64,000 nt of DNA from the NCBI RefSeq assembly GCF_042665075.1, contig NZ_JBHTBR010000005.1:558001-622000 (forward strand). The letters run 5' to 3'. The stretch comes from Hirschia litorea. Its GTDB lineage: Bacteria; Pseudomonadota; Alphaproteobacteria; Caulobacterales; Hyphomonadaceae. A program made the position numbers and the translations under genes. Positions within the stretch are counted from its first letter, which is position 1; every line of letters starts with the position of its first letter. This document shows positions 27,886 to 37,306 of this stretch, in pieces. Below the pieces are notes generated by a model. It was given only the letters and a program-made list of their open reading frames with translations, ran no database searches and was not told the DNA's origin.

Positions 27886-28974
27886 ATGAAAGTGAATTGC
27901 GTATCGCCAAGTGATTTGAGCGTTGACGAGCTAAGTGCTTGGAATGCGATACTACGCGATGTGCCTGCCTTTCGTAGCCCCTATCTCTCACCAGGTTGGG
28001 CTAAACTCGTTGGCCGATCACGCCCAGATTCAACTGTAGTCGTCTTTCGTAAAGACGATCAACCAGTTGGCTTTCTCCCCGTACAACGTTCAACCGGTCA
28101 CACTGCCCTTCCTCTTGGTGGTCCAATTTGCGACTATCAGAGTTTGATTGCTCGTGATGACGTACAATTGGATGCCCGACTCGCGTTGGACGAACTTAAA
28201 GTCAAACGTATTGATTTTACAGGGCTGACAGATGCACATCCTTGTTGTGCACCTCACATAAAAACTCAAGATTTAGGGATGGTTGTGGACGTCTCCAATG
28301 GCTGGGATGCCTATGTCGAGAACCGCCGCGCAGCTGGCTCTAGCGTCTTAAAACGTGTCCGCAAAAAATACAAAAAAATGAAGGCCGAATGTACAAATGT
28401 AGAGTTTTCTGCCTTCACGCATAACAAAGATGATTTTAAAACTTTGATGGATTGGAAACGGGACCAGTGGAGACGAACTGGTTCAATTGATATTATGTCA
28501 AAGCCGTGGATCAATCAGGTCATATCAGACTCATTTGATGTCTCTGACAATGGTTTTGGTGGCGAACTGTTTACATTAAAAGCGGACGGACAGCTTGTTG
28601 CAGCGCTTTACGCACTGAAACTGGACAAGATTTTACATGCTTGGTTTGTCGGCTATTCTCGTGATTACGAAACCTACTCCCCTGGCCTCATTCTCTTTAC
28701 AGAGACTTTAAAGGCTATGGCTGAATCCGGATATGAGCAATTAGATCTGGGCGGAGGCGAATATCAGTTCAAACAAAGTCTAGCTACACAAACCCGCATG
28801 GCTGGCCCCGGCTTTATAGGCTCTTCAAATCTCGCGACATATTCAAGAAGCTTGCAATATGAAGTACGGTCTATTGTCGAAAGTCTTCCTTTGGGATGTG
28901 TTCGCTCTTGGCCTGCAAAAGCAATGCGTCGCATGGATATATGGCGCGGTATGAGCGAGTCCAATTCTCGATAA
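27886..28974 (+). CDS. FemAB/CelD-like GNAT acetyltransferase
   Basis: 362 residues from ATG 27886 (MKVNCVSPSDLS). The family is the BioF2/CelD-type double-GNAT fold found in polysaccharide-related proteins: VFRKDDQPVGFLPVQR, KRVRKKYKKM in the middle, then LVAALYALKLDKILHAWFVGY and a final YEQLDLGGGEYQFK. The longer frame opens at a TTG at 27853 and a further ATG at 27859; neither is better supported. The neighbours give no pathway, and a role in capsule or cell-surface polymer acylation is only a family-based guess. Confidence 0.75.
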   Translation: MKVNCVSPSDLSVDELSAWNAILRDVPAFRSPYLSPGWAKLVGRSRPDSTVVVFRKDDQPVGFLPVQRSTGHTALPLGGPICDYQSLIARDDVQLDARLALDELKVKRIDFTGLTDAHPCCAPHIKTQDLGMVVDVSNGWDAYVENRRAAGSSVLKRVRKKYKKMKAECTNVEFSAFTHNKDDFKTLMDWKRDQWRRTGSIDIMSKPWINQVISDSFDVSDNGFGGELFTLKADGQLVAALYALKLDKILHAWFVGYSRDYETYSPGLILFTETLKAMAESGYEQLDLGGGEYQFKQSLATQTRMAGPGFIGSSNLATYSRSLQYEVRSIVESLPLGCVRSWPAKAMRRMDIWRGMSESNSR

Positions 28975-29135
28975 TATTCGCAAGATATATCTAATTTTAG
29001 GGATTACTGCTCCACATATGAGTGATTATTCTTCCCTGAACTAAAAAAACAGACAATTCTGTCCTGACTTGATGTTGCTGTCTCTAAAAAGCGCGCCTAG
29101 TGTCCTGCAAAATTTTCATAGCAGGACTTATTTAA

Positions 29136-30353
29136 GTGACCGAACCTAAATCCATAACGTATGCTGACATACTTGCCGCCGCTGAGGAATTAAAGGGAGA
29201 AGTGGAATATACGCCTATGCGTATGTCACGTACTCTTTCTTCTATTACTGGCGCGGAAATTTGGATTAAATTCGAAAACCTTCAATTCACCGCAGCCTTT
29301 AAAGAACGCGGCGCACTGAACAAATTGAAGAGTCTTACAGACGCTGAAAAGAAAGCTGGTGTTGTTGCAATGTCAGCGGGAAACCATGCACAAGGTGTCG
29401 CTTATCACGCCCAACGCTTAGGCATTCCAGCAACAATCGTAATGCCGAAATCTACTCCTTTTGTGAAGGTAGAGCACACACGAAACTATGGTGCACGTGT
29501 CATCCTTCACGGTGACATGCTGACAGAGTCAGATGCTTATGCACGCGAGTTAGAGAAGAAAGAAGGTCTAACCTTCATCCACCCATATGACGACACCAAA
29601 GTTGTAGCGGGACAAGGCACAATCGCGATCGAGATGCTGGAACAACAGCCAGACCTTGAATACCTTATCGTTCCTGTAGGCGGCGCTGGTTTGATCGGCG
29701 GAATGGCTGTCGCGGCAAAACACATCAACCCCAACATCAAAATTGTTGGTGTTGAGCCAAGCATGTACCCTTCCCTCACCGCCGAAATGCGCGGCGAAGA
29801 AGCTAAAGTTGGCGGCGCAACCATTGCTGAAGGGATTGCAGTAAAAAAGGTTGGTCAACTGGGCGCCGATATTTGTCGAGAGTTAATGGAAGAAGTTGTG
29901 CTTGTTGAAGAAGAGCACCTTGAGCGCGCAATCACACTATTAACAACGGTTGAAAAAACAGTCGCAGAAGGCGCTGGAGCAGCAGGCCTTGCCGCACTTC
30001 TGGCCTATCCAAGTAAATTCGCCGGACGCCGCGTCGGGCTAGTCGTCTGTGGCGGGAACATTGATACACGTCTGCTAGCATCCGTTTTAACCCGCTCACT
30101 TGTGCGTGAAAAACGCCTTTCAAGCATTCGAATTGTCGGTGGAGATAATCCGGGCCTCTTGGCAGAAGTATCACGCATAATTGGAGATGGCGGCGCAAAC
30201 ATTATTGAAGTTGCGCACAACCGTATTGCACTGGATGTTCCTGCAAAGGGTGCTGAATTTGATATTCTCATCGAAACCCGCGATGCACAGCACACACAGG
30301 ATATCGTGGATTCACTGTCACGTGCAGGCTTCCCACCGCGCAATCATAATTAA
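29136..30353 (+). CDS. ilvA: Threonine ammonia-lyase
   Basis: PLP enzyme turning threonine into 2-oxobutanoate and ammonia. Lys of the Schiff base is in AAFKERGALNKL, the phosphate-binding loop in SAGNHAQGVA, and VPVGGAGLIGGMA follows. The C-terminal 75 residues (IRIVGGDNPGLLAEVSRIIGDGG) form one ACT domain, so this is the 405-residue TdcB/YbxA-like single-ACT form rather than the 510-residue IlvA; the symbol is therefore provisional. Start is GTG 29136, with GCAGGAC about eight bases upstream. Confidence 0.9.
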   Translation: MTEPKSITYADILAAAEELKGEVEYTPMRMSRTLSSITGAEIWIKFENLQFTAAFKERGALNKLKSLTDAEKKAGVVAMSAGNHAQGVAYHAQRLGIPATIVMPKSTPFVKVEHTRNYGARVILHGDMLTESDAYARELEKKEGLTFIHPYDDTKVVAGQGTIAIEMLEQQPDLEYLIVPVGGAGLIGGMAVAAKHINPNIKIVGVEPSMYPSLTAEMRGEEAKVGGATIAEGIAVKKVGQLGADICRELMEEVVLVEEEHLERAITLLTTVEKTVAEGAGAAGLAALLAYPSKFAGRRVGLVVCGGNIDTRLLASVLTRSLVREKRLSSIRIVGGDNPGLLAEVSRIIGDGGANIIEVAHNRIALDVPAKGAEFDILIETRDAQHTQDIVDSLSRAGFPPRNHN

Positions 30354-30456
30354 TTAGACGGGTTCCTATCCTTCAACATGGATAATCAAACACTTTTTTC
30401 TTCGTGAATTGAGTGATAGGACCCCTGTTATCCGCAACCAGCAGGAAAGAATGTTC

Positions 30457-31755
30457 ATGCTGAAAAATATTTTGATGAGTTTGTTTGCCCTAAGTTTAGT
30501 GGCTGCATGTTCTGACACTAAACCACCGGAGATTTCTTTGACCGATCCATTCGCAACTACTCTTCCATGGGATGCAAGCCGTTCCGACATCGTAAAAACA
30601 GAGAGTGGACTACAATATATCGTCCTCAAATCTGGCGATGAGGGCGGTGTTAACCCGATCCCGACAGATCAAGTTGTTGTACATTATGATGGGCGCTTGG
30701 CTGAAGATGGTAAAAAGTTTGATTCTTCATATGATCGCGGCGCACCTGCAACTTTCCCAGCTGGCGGCTTGATCCCGGGTTGGGTTGAAGCACTTCAACT
30801 TATGCGCGCTGGTGATGAATGGATGCTCTTTATTCCTTCTGAACTTGGCTATGGCGAACACGGCGCTGGTGGTGATATTCCGCCGAATGCTGACCTTGTT
30901 TTCCGCGTATCCCTAGAAGAAGTCATCGAAGGTCCAAAACCAATTGCCGTTGATGAAACTGTATGGGCGAAATACGCAAACTGGCCAAAAGACTCTTCCG
31001 ATGTCAAAACAACAGACAGTGGCTTGCAATATATTGTTCTAAAGTCTGGCGATGAATCTGGTGTTCACCCGACACCAACAGACCAAGTTGTTGCACATTA
31101 TGACGGACGTTTGGCTGAAAACGGCAAGAAATTTGACTCTTCATACGACCGTGGTGAACCAGCGACTTTCCCTGCTGGACAGCTCATTCCAGGTTGGGTT
31201 GAAGCGCTTCAACTTATGCGTCCAGGTGATGAGTGGATGCTATATATCCCATCTGAGCTAGGATATGGTGAGCAAGGCGCGGGCGGTGCTATTCCACCCA
31301 ATGCAGACCTTATGTTTATGCTCGCTCTTCAAGATGTACTCGTTACACCAAAGTCAGATACTGAAGCATGGGCGAAATATGCAACATGGCCAACAGATTC
31401 TGATGACGTTGTAAAAACAGGAAGCGGATTAGAGTACATCGTACTCGAAGCTGGAGATGCTGATGGTGTAAGCCCACGTCCACAAGACATGGTTGATGTG
31501 CACTATGAAGGGCGTTTAGCTGTTGATGGAAAAATGTTCGACTCATCTTTCCAACGTGGTGAGTCAGCACAATTTCCAGCTGGTCGATTAATCCCAGGTT
31601 GGGTTGAAGGTCTTCAACTTATGAAACCAGGCGACCATTGGCTAATGTATATCCCATATGATCTGGCTTACGGCGAAGCTGGTCGTCCACCCGTGATACC
31701 CGCCAAAGCTGACCTTATGTTTGAGGTGTCTCTCATTGGTGTTGACCGCCAATAA
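30457..31755 (+). CDS. Lipoprotein with three tandem FKBP-type PPIase domains
   Basis: 432 residues from ATG 30457 (AGGAAAG at 30443-30449); ATG 30451 is too close to that site. The signal peptide ends LVAAC, a lipobox. Three FKBP modules of about 120 residues follow, each with GLxYIVL, a VHYDGRL/VHYEGRL strand, KKFDSS, LIPGWVE and the final PPNADL. The first two are near copies, including at DNA level; the third has diverged (GKMFDSS, PPVIPAKADL). Each module begins with a W-A-K-Y-A type linker. Probably a periplasmic peptidyl-prolyl isomerase and chaperone. Confidence 0.92.
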   Translation: MLKNILMSLFALSLVAACSDTKPPEISLTDPFATTLPWDASRSDIVKTESGLQYIVLKSGDEGGVNPIPTDQVVVHYDGRLAEDGKKFDSSYDRGAPATFPAGGLIPGWVEALQLMRAGDEWMLFIPSELGYGEHGAGGDIPPNADLVFRVSLEEVIEGPKPIAVDETVWAKYANWPKDSSDVKTTDSGLQYIVLKSGDESGVHPTPTDQVVAHYDGRLAENGKKFDSSYDRGEPATFPAGQLIPGWVEALQLMRPGDEWMLYIPSELGYGEQGAGGAIPPNADLMFMLALQDVLVTPKSDTEAWAKYATWPTDSDDVVKTGSGLEYIVLEAGDADGVSPRPQDMVDVHYEGRLAVDGKMFDSSFQRGESAQFPAGRLIPGWVEGLQLMKPGDHWLMYIPYDLAYGEAGRPPVIPAKADLMFEVSLIGVDRQ

Positions 31756-31780
31756 GTAGCAACATCGCTTTACACAAAGA

Positions 31781-31813
31781 AAACGGCGGCCTTTTCAGGT
31801 CGCCGTTTTTTTT
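31781..31813. terminator. Bidirectional terminator between FKBP and TPR genes
   Basis: AAACGGCG...CGCCGTTT stem with T runs on both sides, placed between convergent genes. The loop side also pairs partly (GCC/GGT). Confidence 0.85.
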
Positions 31814-31837
31814 ATTCTTACAGGGTCTTAAAGCCTA

Positions 31838-32500
31838 TTAGCGATTGCGCGCTGCTTCTTTGCGTTGGGCCTCTCTAACATCGCCCCTCAACACTAAAAC
31901 ATCTATATCTTTAGGCGCTAACGCCATCGCCACTTGAACGTCTTGGTGGGCTAATTGCAGTTCACCCAACTCGATACGCGCCTGAATACGTATTTTCAAC
32001 GCTTCAATATCGTTCGCCTTCAAACGCAGCGCCTCGCTTACATCTGAATCCACGCCAAACCAGTTTTTCAACATCACACGTGCACGTGCGCGGTCTTTAT
32101 ATAGCTCATGATCTTCAGGAGATAAGCGAATTGCATTAGTGAGCGTCAGCTCTGCCGCTTCATACCTATGTGCAAGCAACCAAGCATTTCCAGATTGTGC
32201 CAAATACACAGCACGATCTCCGATTGATCCGCCATCCGGCGCGTTTGCCAGATCTTCCAGACGCGCCGCGCCCTCTTCAATCTTTCCAAGCTCAATCAAT
32301 GCAAGTGCCGTACAATGTCTCGCACGTGCGCGGTTTGTCTCGGCCATCCACGCCAAACCATCCTCATAGGCATCTTCGGGAGATGTTTCCAACTTTTCGA
32401 GACAAGCCTCTAATCGTTGAACTTCTTCAGCGGCATATTGCGAGGAGGCATCTAGCATCATAAAAACTGATACCAGACTAGACTGGACGAGAGCGATCAT
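31838..32500 (-). CDS. TPR-repeat protein
   Basis: 220 residues with a weak N-terminal signal-like segment (LVQSSLVSVFMML) and several tetratricopeptide repeats from about residue 60 on: ARHCTALALIELGKIEEGAARLEDL, GNAWLLAHRYEAAELTLTNAIRLSPED, RARVMLKNWFGVDSDVSEALRL, IQARIELGELQLAHQDVQVAMALAPKD. Such proteins are scaffolds; no partner can be read from the context. Divergent from the YeeZ-like gene. Confidence 0.8.
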   Translation of the reverse strand: MIALVQSSLVSVFMMLDASSQYAAEEVQRLEACLEKLETSPEDAYEDGLAWMAETNRARARHCTALALIELGKIEEGAARLEDLANAPDGGSIGDRAVYLAQSGNAWLLAHRYEAAELTLTNAIRLSPEDHELYKDRARARVMLKNWFGVDSDVSEALRLKANDIEALKIRIQARIELGELQLAHQDVQVAMALAPKDIDVLVLRGDVREAQRKEAARNR

Positions 32501-32567
32501 AGCGGCTTACTCCTAAAGCAAGATCTTACGCTATCTTTAAACGCTCAATCCCAAAGGTACAAATGAC

Positions 32568-33413
32568 ATGACTGTTAAATCCTTAATGTGTTTTGGATAT
32601 GGCTACACTGCTAAAAGTTTGGCAAGAAACGTTTCGATTTCGAATTGGGAAATAATTGGCACAAATCGCACACCCGAAACGAAATTTTGTCCTGAAAACA
32701 AAACAGTCCGTCTCACCCCATGGCCGGCACCCGATTTCACCCTAAACCGCCCTGATGCTGTACTCATTTCGGTTCCGCCAACTGACACAGGCTGTCCTGT
32801 TTATGCCCAGTTTAAAGATCATTTCGCCCCCGAAACATGGATAGGATATCTATCTTCTACCGGCGTATACGGTGATTTGGGCGGTGGTTGGGCTTTTGAG
32901 GAAACCCCCATCAATCCGTTAAGCGAAGAAGCAAAAAAGCGCGCTATTGCTGAAACACAATGGCAAGATTTAGGCGCACACATATTTCGACTTCCGGGCA
33001 TATATGGGCCGGGCCGCTCCACTTTTGATCGCCTAAGAACGGGCAAATCACGTCGCATCATCCGTGAAGGTCAGATATTTTCCCGCGCACATGTGGAAGA
33101 TATAGCTGATATTTTAGCTCGCTCAATCGCCAAGCCAAATCGCGGACGCATCTATAATGTTGCAGACGATTTGCCCTCACCACCACAGGACATCATTACC
33201 TATGGTGCCCATTTGCTAGGCATAGAACCGCCGCCCAAAGTTTTGATTGAAGATGCAAATCTGCCCCAAAAGGCGCAGCGCTTCTATACAGAATGCAAAC
33301 GCATTTCCAATGCCCGCATTAAATCAGAGCTCGGTTGGCTTCCCAAATACCCCAGCTATAAACAAGGTCTCCCCGCAATTTTGGAAGCAGAGCAATCAGA
33401 AAACCGCGTTTAG
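32568..33413 (+). CDS. SDR/NAD(P)-binding protein, YeeZ-like
   Basis: 281-residue atypical short-chain dehydrogenase/epimerase. Nucleotide-binding GYGYTAKSLA is near residue 10; YLSSTGVYGD in the middle replaces the canonical active-site strand; FRLPGIYGPGRS follows. The classical Tyr-x3-Lys pair is not evident. YeeZ relatives are of unknown substrate. The last four bases overlap the convergent hydrolase gene. Confidence 0.8.
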   Translation: MTVKSLMCFGYGYTAKSLARNVSISNWEIIGTNRTPETKFCPENKTVRLTPWPAPDFTLNRPDAVLISVPPTDTGCPVYAQFKDHFAPETWIGYLSSTGVYGDLGGGWAFEETPINPLSEEAKKRAIAETQWQDLGAHIFRLPGIYGPGRSTFDRLRTGKSRRIIREGQIFSRAHVEDIADILARSIAKPNRGRIYNVADDLPSPPQDIITYGAHLLGIEPPPKVLIEDANLPQKAQRFYTECKRISNARIKSELGWLPKYPSYKQGLPAILEAEQSENRV

Positions 33414-34177
33414 CCTCCAAGCTTTCTCGCTATGTCAAAAACAGTCTCTTTAATAAGTGCTATATCTTGAGGCCGAGACATGCGGTGGTCTCCATCCTTC
33501 ACCATGTGGAAATGCACATCTTCTGAAGTAATCACATTCATAAGCTCTTGGGCATGCGTCCAAGGTACAGCATCATCGCGCATCCCCTGAATAATACGTA
33601 CCGGAATTTCACCTAAATCAATCGGTGCATCCATAATCTGCAATGCGCGCCCTGCATCAAGAAGATCCTTCGTAATCGGATAATCCCCTTCATAGGGAGA
33701 TGGACGCATCCAAAAACCTTCTTCTTCTACTTGGCGACGCTGCTCAGACGTGAACTCTTTCCACATCAATTTTTCGGTAAAATCTGGTGCTGGCGCAATC
33801 AATACCATTCCCTTAATTCGGTCGGGACGCGCCATTGCTGACAATAAAGACGTCCACCCGCCCATAGAGGAACCAACCAAAATAAGAGGACCATTTGTAA
33901 GTTCATCTATTGCAAAAATGGCATCTCGTTTCCAATCCGCAATCGTTGTTTGCGCAAATGGAACATCGCTTTCACCATGCCCCGTATAGTCAAATCGCAA
34001 AAAGGAGTGATCAGCTTCAATCGCGGCTTGATGTAATTCCGTCGCTTTGCCGCCCATCATATCAGAGCGCAAACCACCACACCAAACCAACCCCACTTTA
34101 TCGGCATTTCCAAGTGTACGCCGATAAGCGATCTTGCCCGCAGGAGATTCAATAAATTCAGTTGAAGCAAAAGACAT
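33410..34177 (-). CDS. Alpha/beta hydrolase
   Basis: 255 residues from ATG 34177 (MSFASTEFIESPAGK), with GGAG six bases upstream; the longer frame to 34267 would run into the opposite gene. Nucleophile elbow GSSMGGW, acid in MRDDAVPWTHA, His in DGDHRMSRPQD. A second conserved block is RFDYTGHGESDVPF. The best family fit is the ABHD10-like/palmitoyl-thioesterase type of small serine hydrolases; the substrate is not known. Confidence 0.88.
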   Translation of the reverse strand: MSFASTEFIESPAGKIAYRRTLGNADKVGLVWCGGLRSDMMGGKATELHQAAIEADHSFLRFDYTGHGESDVPFAQTTIADWKRDAIFAIDELTNGPLILVGSSMGGWTSLLSAMARPDRIKGMVLIAPAPDFTEKLMWKEFTSEQRRQVEEEGFWMRPSPYEGDYPITKDLLDAGRALQIMDAPIDLGEIPVRIIQGMRDDAVPWTHAQELMNVITSEDVHFHMVKDGDHRMSRPQDIALIKETVFDIARKLGG

Positions 34178-34296
34178 TGGGTACTCCGCGATTTGTATCC
34201 TATATAGGTGTTCGGTCTGATCTAGTTTATATACAAAAATTGTCCAAGCGATTTGCATACTTATCAAAACATGCGTTCACGAATGAGAGCACCTTT

Positions 34297-35541
34297 ATGA
34301 ATACCGATCTACACAATAATGGTGCGTCGACAATCCCTAAAACAGCGAATGTCGACCTTGCAGGAAAAACTATTTTGCAAGTCATACCCGATCTTGCTGC
34401 CGGAGGAGCCGAACGCACCACAATCGAAGTTGCAGAAGCTTTGGTGAAGGCGGGGGCGCGTGCGCTTGTTGCCAGTTCTGGCGGACGACTTGAAGACGAA
34501 TTGCGGGATGTTGGCGGCGAACTCTTTTCCCGCGCCTCATTACCGTCCAAAAACCCAGTCAAACTTATTCAAAATATGTTCTGGCTAAAAAGCCTCATCA
34601 AAAGTGAGAAAATTGATCTTGTCCACGCCCGTTCACGCGCCCCCGCTTGGAGCGCATATTGGGCATGTGGACAAACACACACGCCCTTCGTGACCACATA
34701 TCACGGTGCCTACAATGCCAAATCAGCTGCAAAGCATTGGTATAACTCTGTCATGGCACGCGGAGACTGCGTAATTGCAAACTCATCTTATATCGCAGAG
34801 CACGTCGCCTTAACCTATCCGGACGCGGCCAATAAAATTATCACCATTCCGCGCGGTGTTGATTTAGAAGCGTTCCAACCCTCAATGATAAGCCAAGACC
34901 GTAAAGACGCGATCTTGAAAGCATGGTTTGATGGTAAGACACCTAAAAAACCAATCCTGCTTCTTCCCGGGCGACTAACTGCATGGAAAGGCCAAAGGCA
35001 GGCCATTGAAGCGCTAATTCAACTGGCAAAAAACGACGAAAAAGACTGGACTCTCATCCTTGCAGGGGATGATCAGGGCAGAAGTGATTACACTCAAAGT
35101 CTTCACACCCTCATAAATGAAGCCAGCCTACAAAACCAAATTAAACTCGTCGGTCATTGCTCTGATATGGCGGCTGCTTTTAGCGTTTCAGATATTGTAC
35201 TGGCTCCGTCTCAAGAACCTGAAGCCTTTGGTCGTGTTGCCGCCGAAGCCGGCGCATTAGAAAAACCGACAATTGTATCAGACCTTGGCGGACAACGTGA
35301 AACTGTCATTCAGGGTAAGACAGGGCTACGTATAAAACCACATGATGTGGGTGAATTTGCATCTGCCTTAAGAACACTACTTTACATGTCGAAAACAGAT
35401 CGCGATGCTATGGGGCATTGCGCTGGTGCCCATATTCGAGCCAACTATTCAAAACATAATCTTCAAAACGCTACTTTAGGTGTTTATGTTGATGTCTTGG
35501 AGCGCAATAAAAACGACGATCTGGTGGGGCAGATAAAATGA
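34297..35541 (+). CDS. Glycosyltransferase family 4
   Basis: 414 residues from ATG 34297 (MNTDLHNNG); the frame extends to 34162 but would overlap the divergent gene. GT-B fold: donor side shows LLLPGRLTAWKGQRQAIEAL and the E-x7-E motif region EPEAFGRVAAEAGALEKP, with DLGGQRETV. The N-terminal acceptor domain has VIPDLAAGGAERTTIEVA. Likely adds a sugar to LPS or another surface glycan. It overlaps the next gene by four bases, so both probably act on the same glycan. Confidence 0.92.
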   Translation: MNTDLHNNGASTIPKTANVDLAGKTILQVIPDLAAGGAERTTIEVAEALVKAGARALVASSGGRLEDELRDVGGELFSRASLPSKNPVKLIQNMFWLKSLIKSEKIDLVHARSRAPAWSAYWACGQTHTPFVTTYHGAYNAKSAAKHWYNSVMARGDCVIANSSYIAEHVALTYPDAANKIITIPRGVDLEAFQPSMISQDRKDAILKAWFDGKTPKKPILLLPGRLTAWKGQRQAIEALIQLAKNDEKDWTLILAGDDQGRSDYTQSLHTLINEASLQNQIKLVGHCSDMAAAFSVSDIVLAPSQEPEAFGRVAAEAGALEKPTIVSDLGGQRETVIQGKTGLRIKPHDVGEFASALRTLLYMSKTDRDAMGHCAGAHIRANYSKHNLQNATLGVYVDVLERNKNDDLVGQIK

Positions 35542-36602
35542 TGCAAGATACAAATGTAGACTTTATGCCTCCCGAAAATCCGGGGGATAAGCTGCGTCGT
35601 GTTCTCGTCATTCAGTTCGGCCCCATGCGCACTTTCTTGGAAGGCATGGCGGCCAGCGCCTATGTGCGGCGCACCCACCGCTCGGCACATATCACTTTAC
35701 TAACCGAAGCGCGCTTCCTCGAATTTGGAAAAGCATGCCCCTATTTCAATGATGTTGAAGCACCTGAGGAGCGCACGCGCGATTTTGCTTTAAAGAAACT
35801 CAAAGCCGCCAAATATGAAATGGTCTATGATTTTCAAAATGACGCCAATAGTCATGCGATTGCAAAATCATTGAACATCAAGCTCAATTCAAGCAGTCAA
35901 AAAGGTGCGTCCCACCCCTATCAAAGTTTTTCACCAAACGAACATTATACACGCCGAATGGCCGATCAATTGTTTTGCGCCGGCATAACTGCCATTGATG
36001 GTGGGGCTTTAAAACGGTGGGATGAAAACGAACGCCCCGAATTAGACTATAGTTGGATACGCGCCGCTTTTAGAAACTCTCCGCGATTGGATCCCGCTTT
36101 CTTTAATTTATATGGGCGTTTCGCCTTAGTCATACCCGGCGGTCCGATTGACGGCTCAGAAGATGGTTGGTCTCCAAAGAAATTTGGAGCACTCTGTCGC
36201 AAAATTCACGAAGCGGATCTCATTCCCGTCATCATTGGTAACCCCACGCAAGGCCAGACAGCCCAAAAGATTGTCAATGAATGTGAGGAAGCTAAAAACC
36301 TCATTTCACGCGCAGATTTTTTCCAAATGGTCGCCTTGGCACAACACGCCGAATTTTTCGTCGGCGGCGACACAGGACCAACCTACCTCACCGCTAGCGT
36401 TGGTTTGGCTGGTGTTGCTATTTTTCGTCAAGCAGGTTCAGAGGTGCAAACCGACCCATTTACGAGCGTCTGGGATAATGAAACTCGGTTAAGTCAATAT
36501 GCGCCTCGCGGTGGCAATATTATTGTCAATAATGCAGCAGTTGTAGACTTTTTAAGCCCAGATGACATATGGCGCTCCATTTTAGCGCTGAATGTGCTAT
36601 GA
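35538..36602 (+). CDS. Glycosyltransferase family 9 (heptosyltransferase-like)
   Basis: 354 residues. VLVIQFGPMRTFLEGMAA matches the ADP-heptose:LPS heptosyltransferase start (usually IGDxV), and ALVIPGGPIDGSEDGWSPKKFGAL plus FFVGGDTGPTYLTASVG form the donor-binding region. The canonical G-D after the first strand is replaced by F-G-P-M, so the acceptor may be unusual. ATGA overlap with the GT4 gene; followed after about 90 bp by infC. Confidence 0.88.
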   Translation: MMQDTNVDFMPPENPGDKLRRVLVIQFGPMRTFLEGMAASAYVRRTHRSAHITLLTEARFLEFGKACPYFNDVEAPEERTRDFALKKLKAAKYEMVYDFQNDANSHAIAKSLNIKLNSSSQKGASHPYQSFSPNEHYTRRMADQLFCAGITAIDGGALKRWDENERPELDYSWIRAAFRNSPRLDPAFFNLYGRFALVIPGGPIDGSEDGWSPKKFGALCRKIHEADLIPVIIGNPTQGQTAQKIVNECEEAKNLISRADFFQMVALAQHAEFFVGGDTGPTYLTASVGLAGVAIFRQAGSEVQTDPFTSVWDNETRLSQYAPRGGNIIVNNAAVVDFLSPDDIWRSILALNVL

Positions 36603-36694
36603 TCGGCTTGGATATTCATTTTCCTATCTTGAAAGATAACCAAGAATAGGCCAATGGATATTTGTTAAAGATTGGCAACTACAGGAGAATAGCC

Positions 36695-37234
36695 ATAGCA
36701 CGTCGTCCACAAGCAGCAGCGCCTGCAAAGAAAACCGGCCCAAACGTCAACCAAGACATCACTGCCCCCCGCGTTCTACTCATTGATGAAAACGGTGAAA
36801 AGCAAGGTGAGATGCCTCTTAGTTCTGCGCTTGATGCGGCCCGGGAAGCTGGCTTGGACCTCGTTGAAGTATCAGGTGGATCACAGCCGACAGTGGTGAA
36901 GATCCTTGATTACGGAAAAGTCCGCTTCGAAGAACAAAAGAAACGCGCCGCTGCAAAGAAAAAGCAGAAGGCTGCGGATCTTAAAGAAATCAAGATGCGT
37001 CCAAACATTGATACCCACGATTACGAAGTCAAAAAGCGCGCAATGACACGCTTCTTTGAAGACGGAGATAAAGTCAAAGTGACTTTGCGCTTCCGTGGTC
37101 GTGAGATGGCGCACCAACAATTAGGTATGGAACTCCTTCAACGTGTAAAAGATGACTTCGCTGAAGAATCTAAAGTTGAAGCAGAACCAAAGCTTGAAGG
37201 CCGCCAAATGACTATGGTGCTTTCACCGCGTTAA
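36695..37234 (+). CDS. infC: Translation initiation factor IF-3, ATA start codon
   Basis: IF-3 keeps 30S subunits free and checks start codons. The product is 179 residues; PNVNQDITAPRVLLID begins the N-domain and KEIKMRPNIDTHDYEVK lies in the linker/C-domain, with a C-terminal MTMVLSPR. The start is decided by AGGAGA at 36683-36688, seven bases before ATA at 36695 (reading A-R-R-P-Q-A next). There is no ATG, GTG or TTG at that place; the nearest is TTG 36662, with no ribosome site. Rare AUA/AUU starts are known for infC and allow IF-3 to repress itself. Confidence 0.93.
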   Translation: MARRPQAAAPAKKTGPNVNQDITAPRVLLIDENGEKQGEMPLSSALDAAREAGLDLVEVSGGSQPTVVKILDYGKVRFEEQKKRAAAKKKQKAADLKEIKMRPNIDTHDYEVKKRAMTRFFEDGDKVKVTLRFRGREMAHQQLGMELLQRVKDDFAEESKVEAEPKLEGRQMTMVLSPR

Positions 37235-37306
37235 TTCGCAACATAAAGATCAGCCATCGCGCATGTTCAGAAAATCAAGCATTTCACTCAAACGGGGTTA
37301 AGTTAG

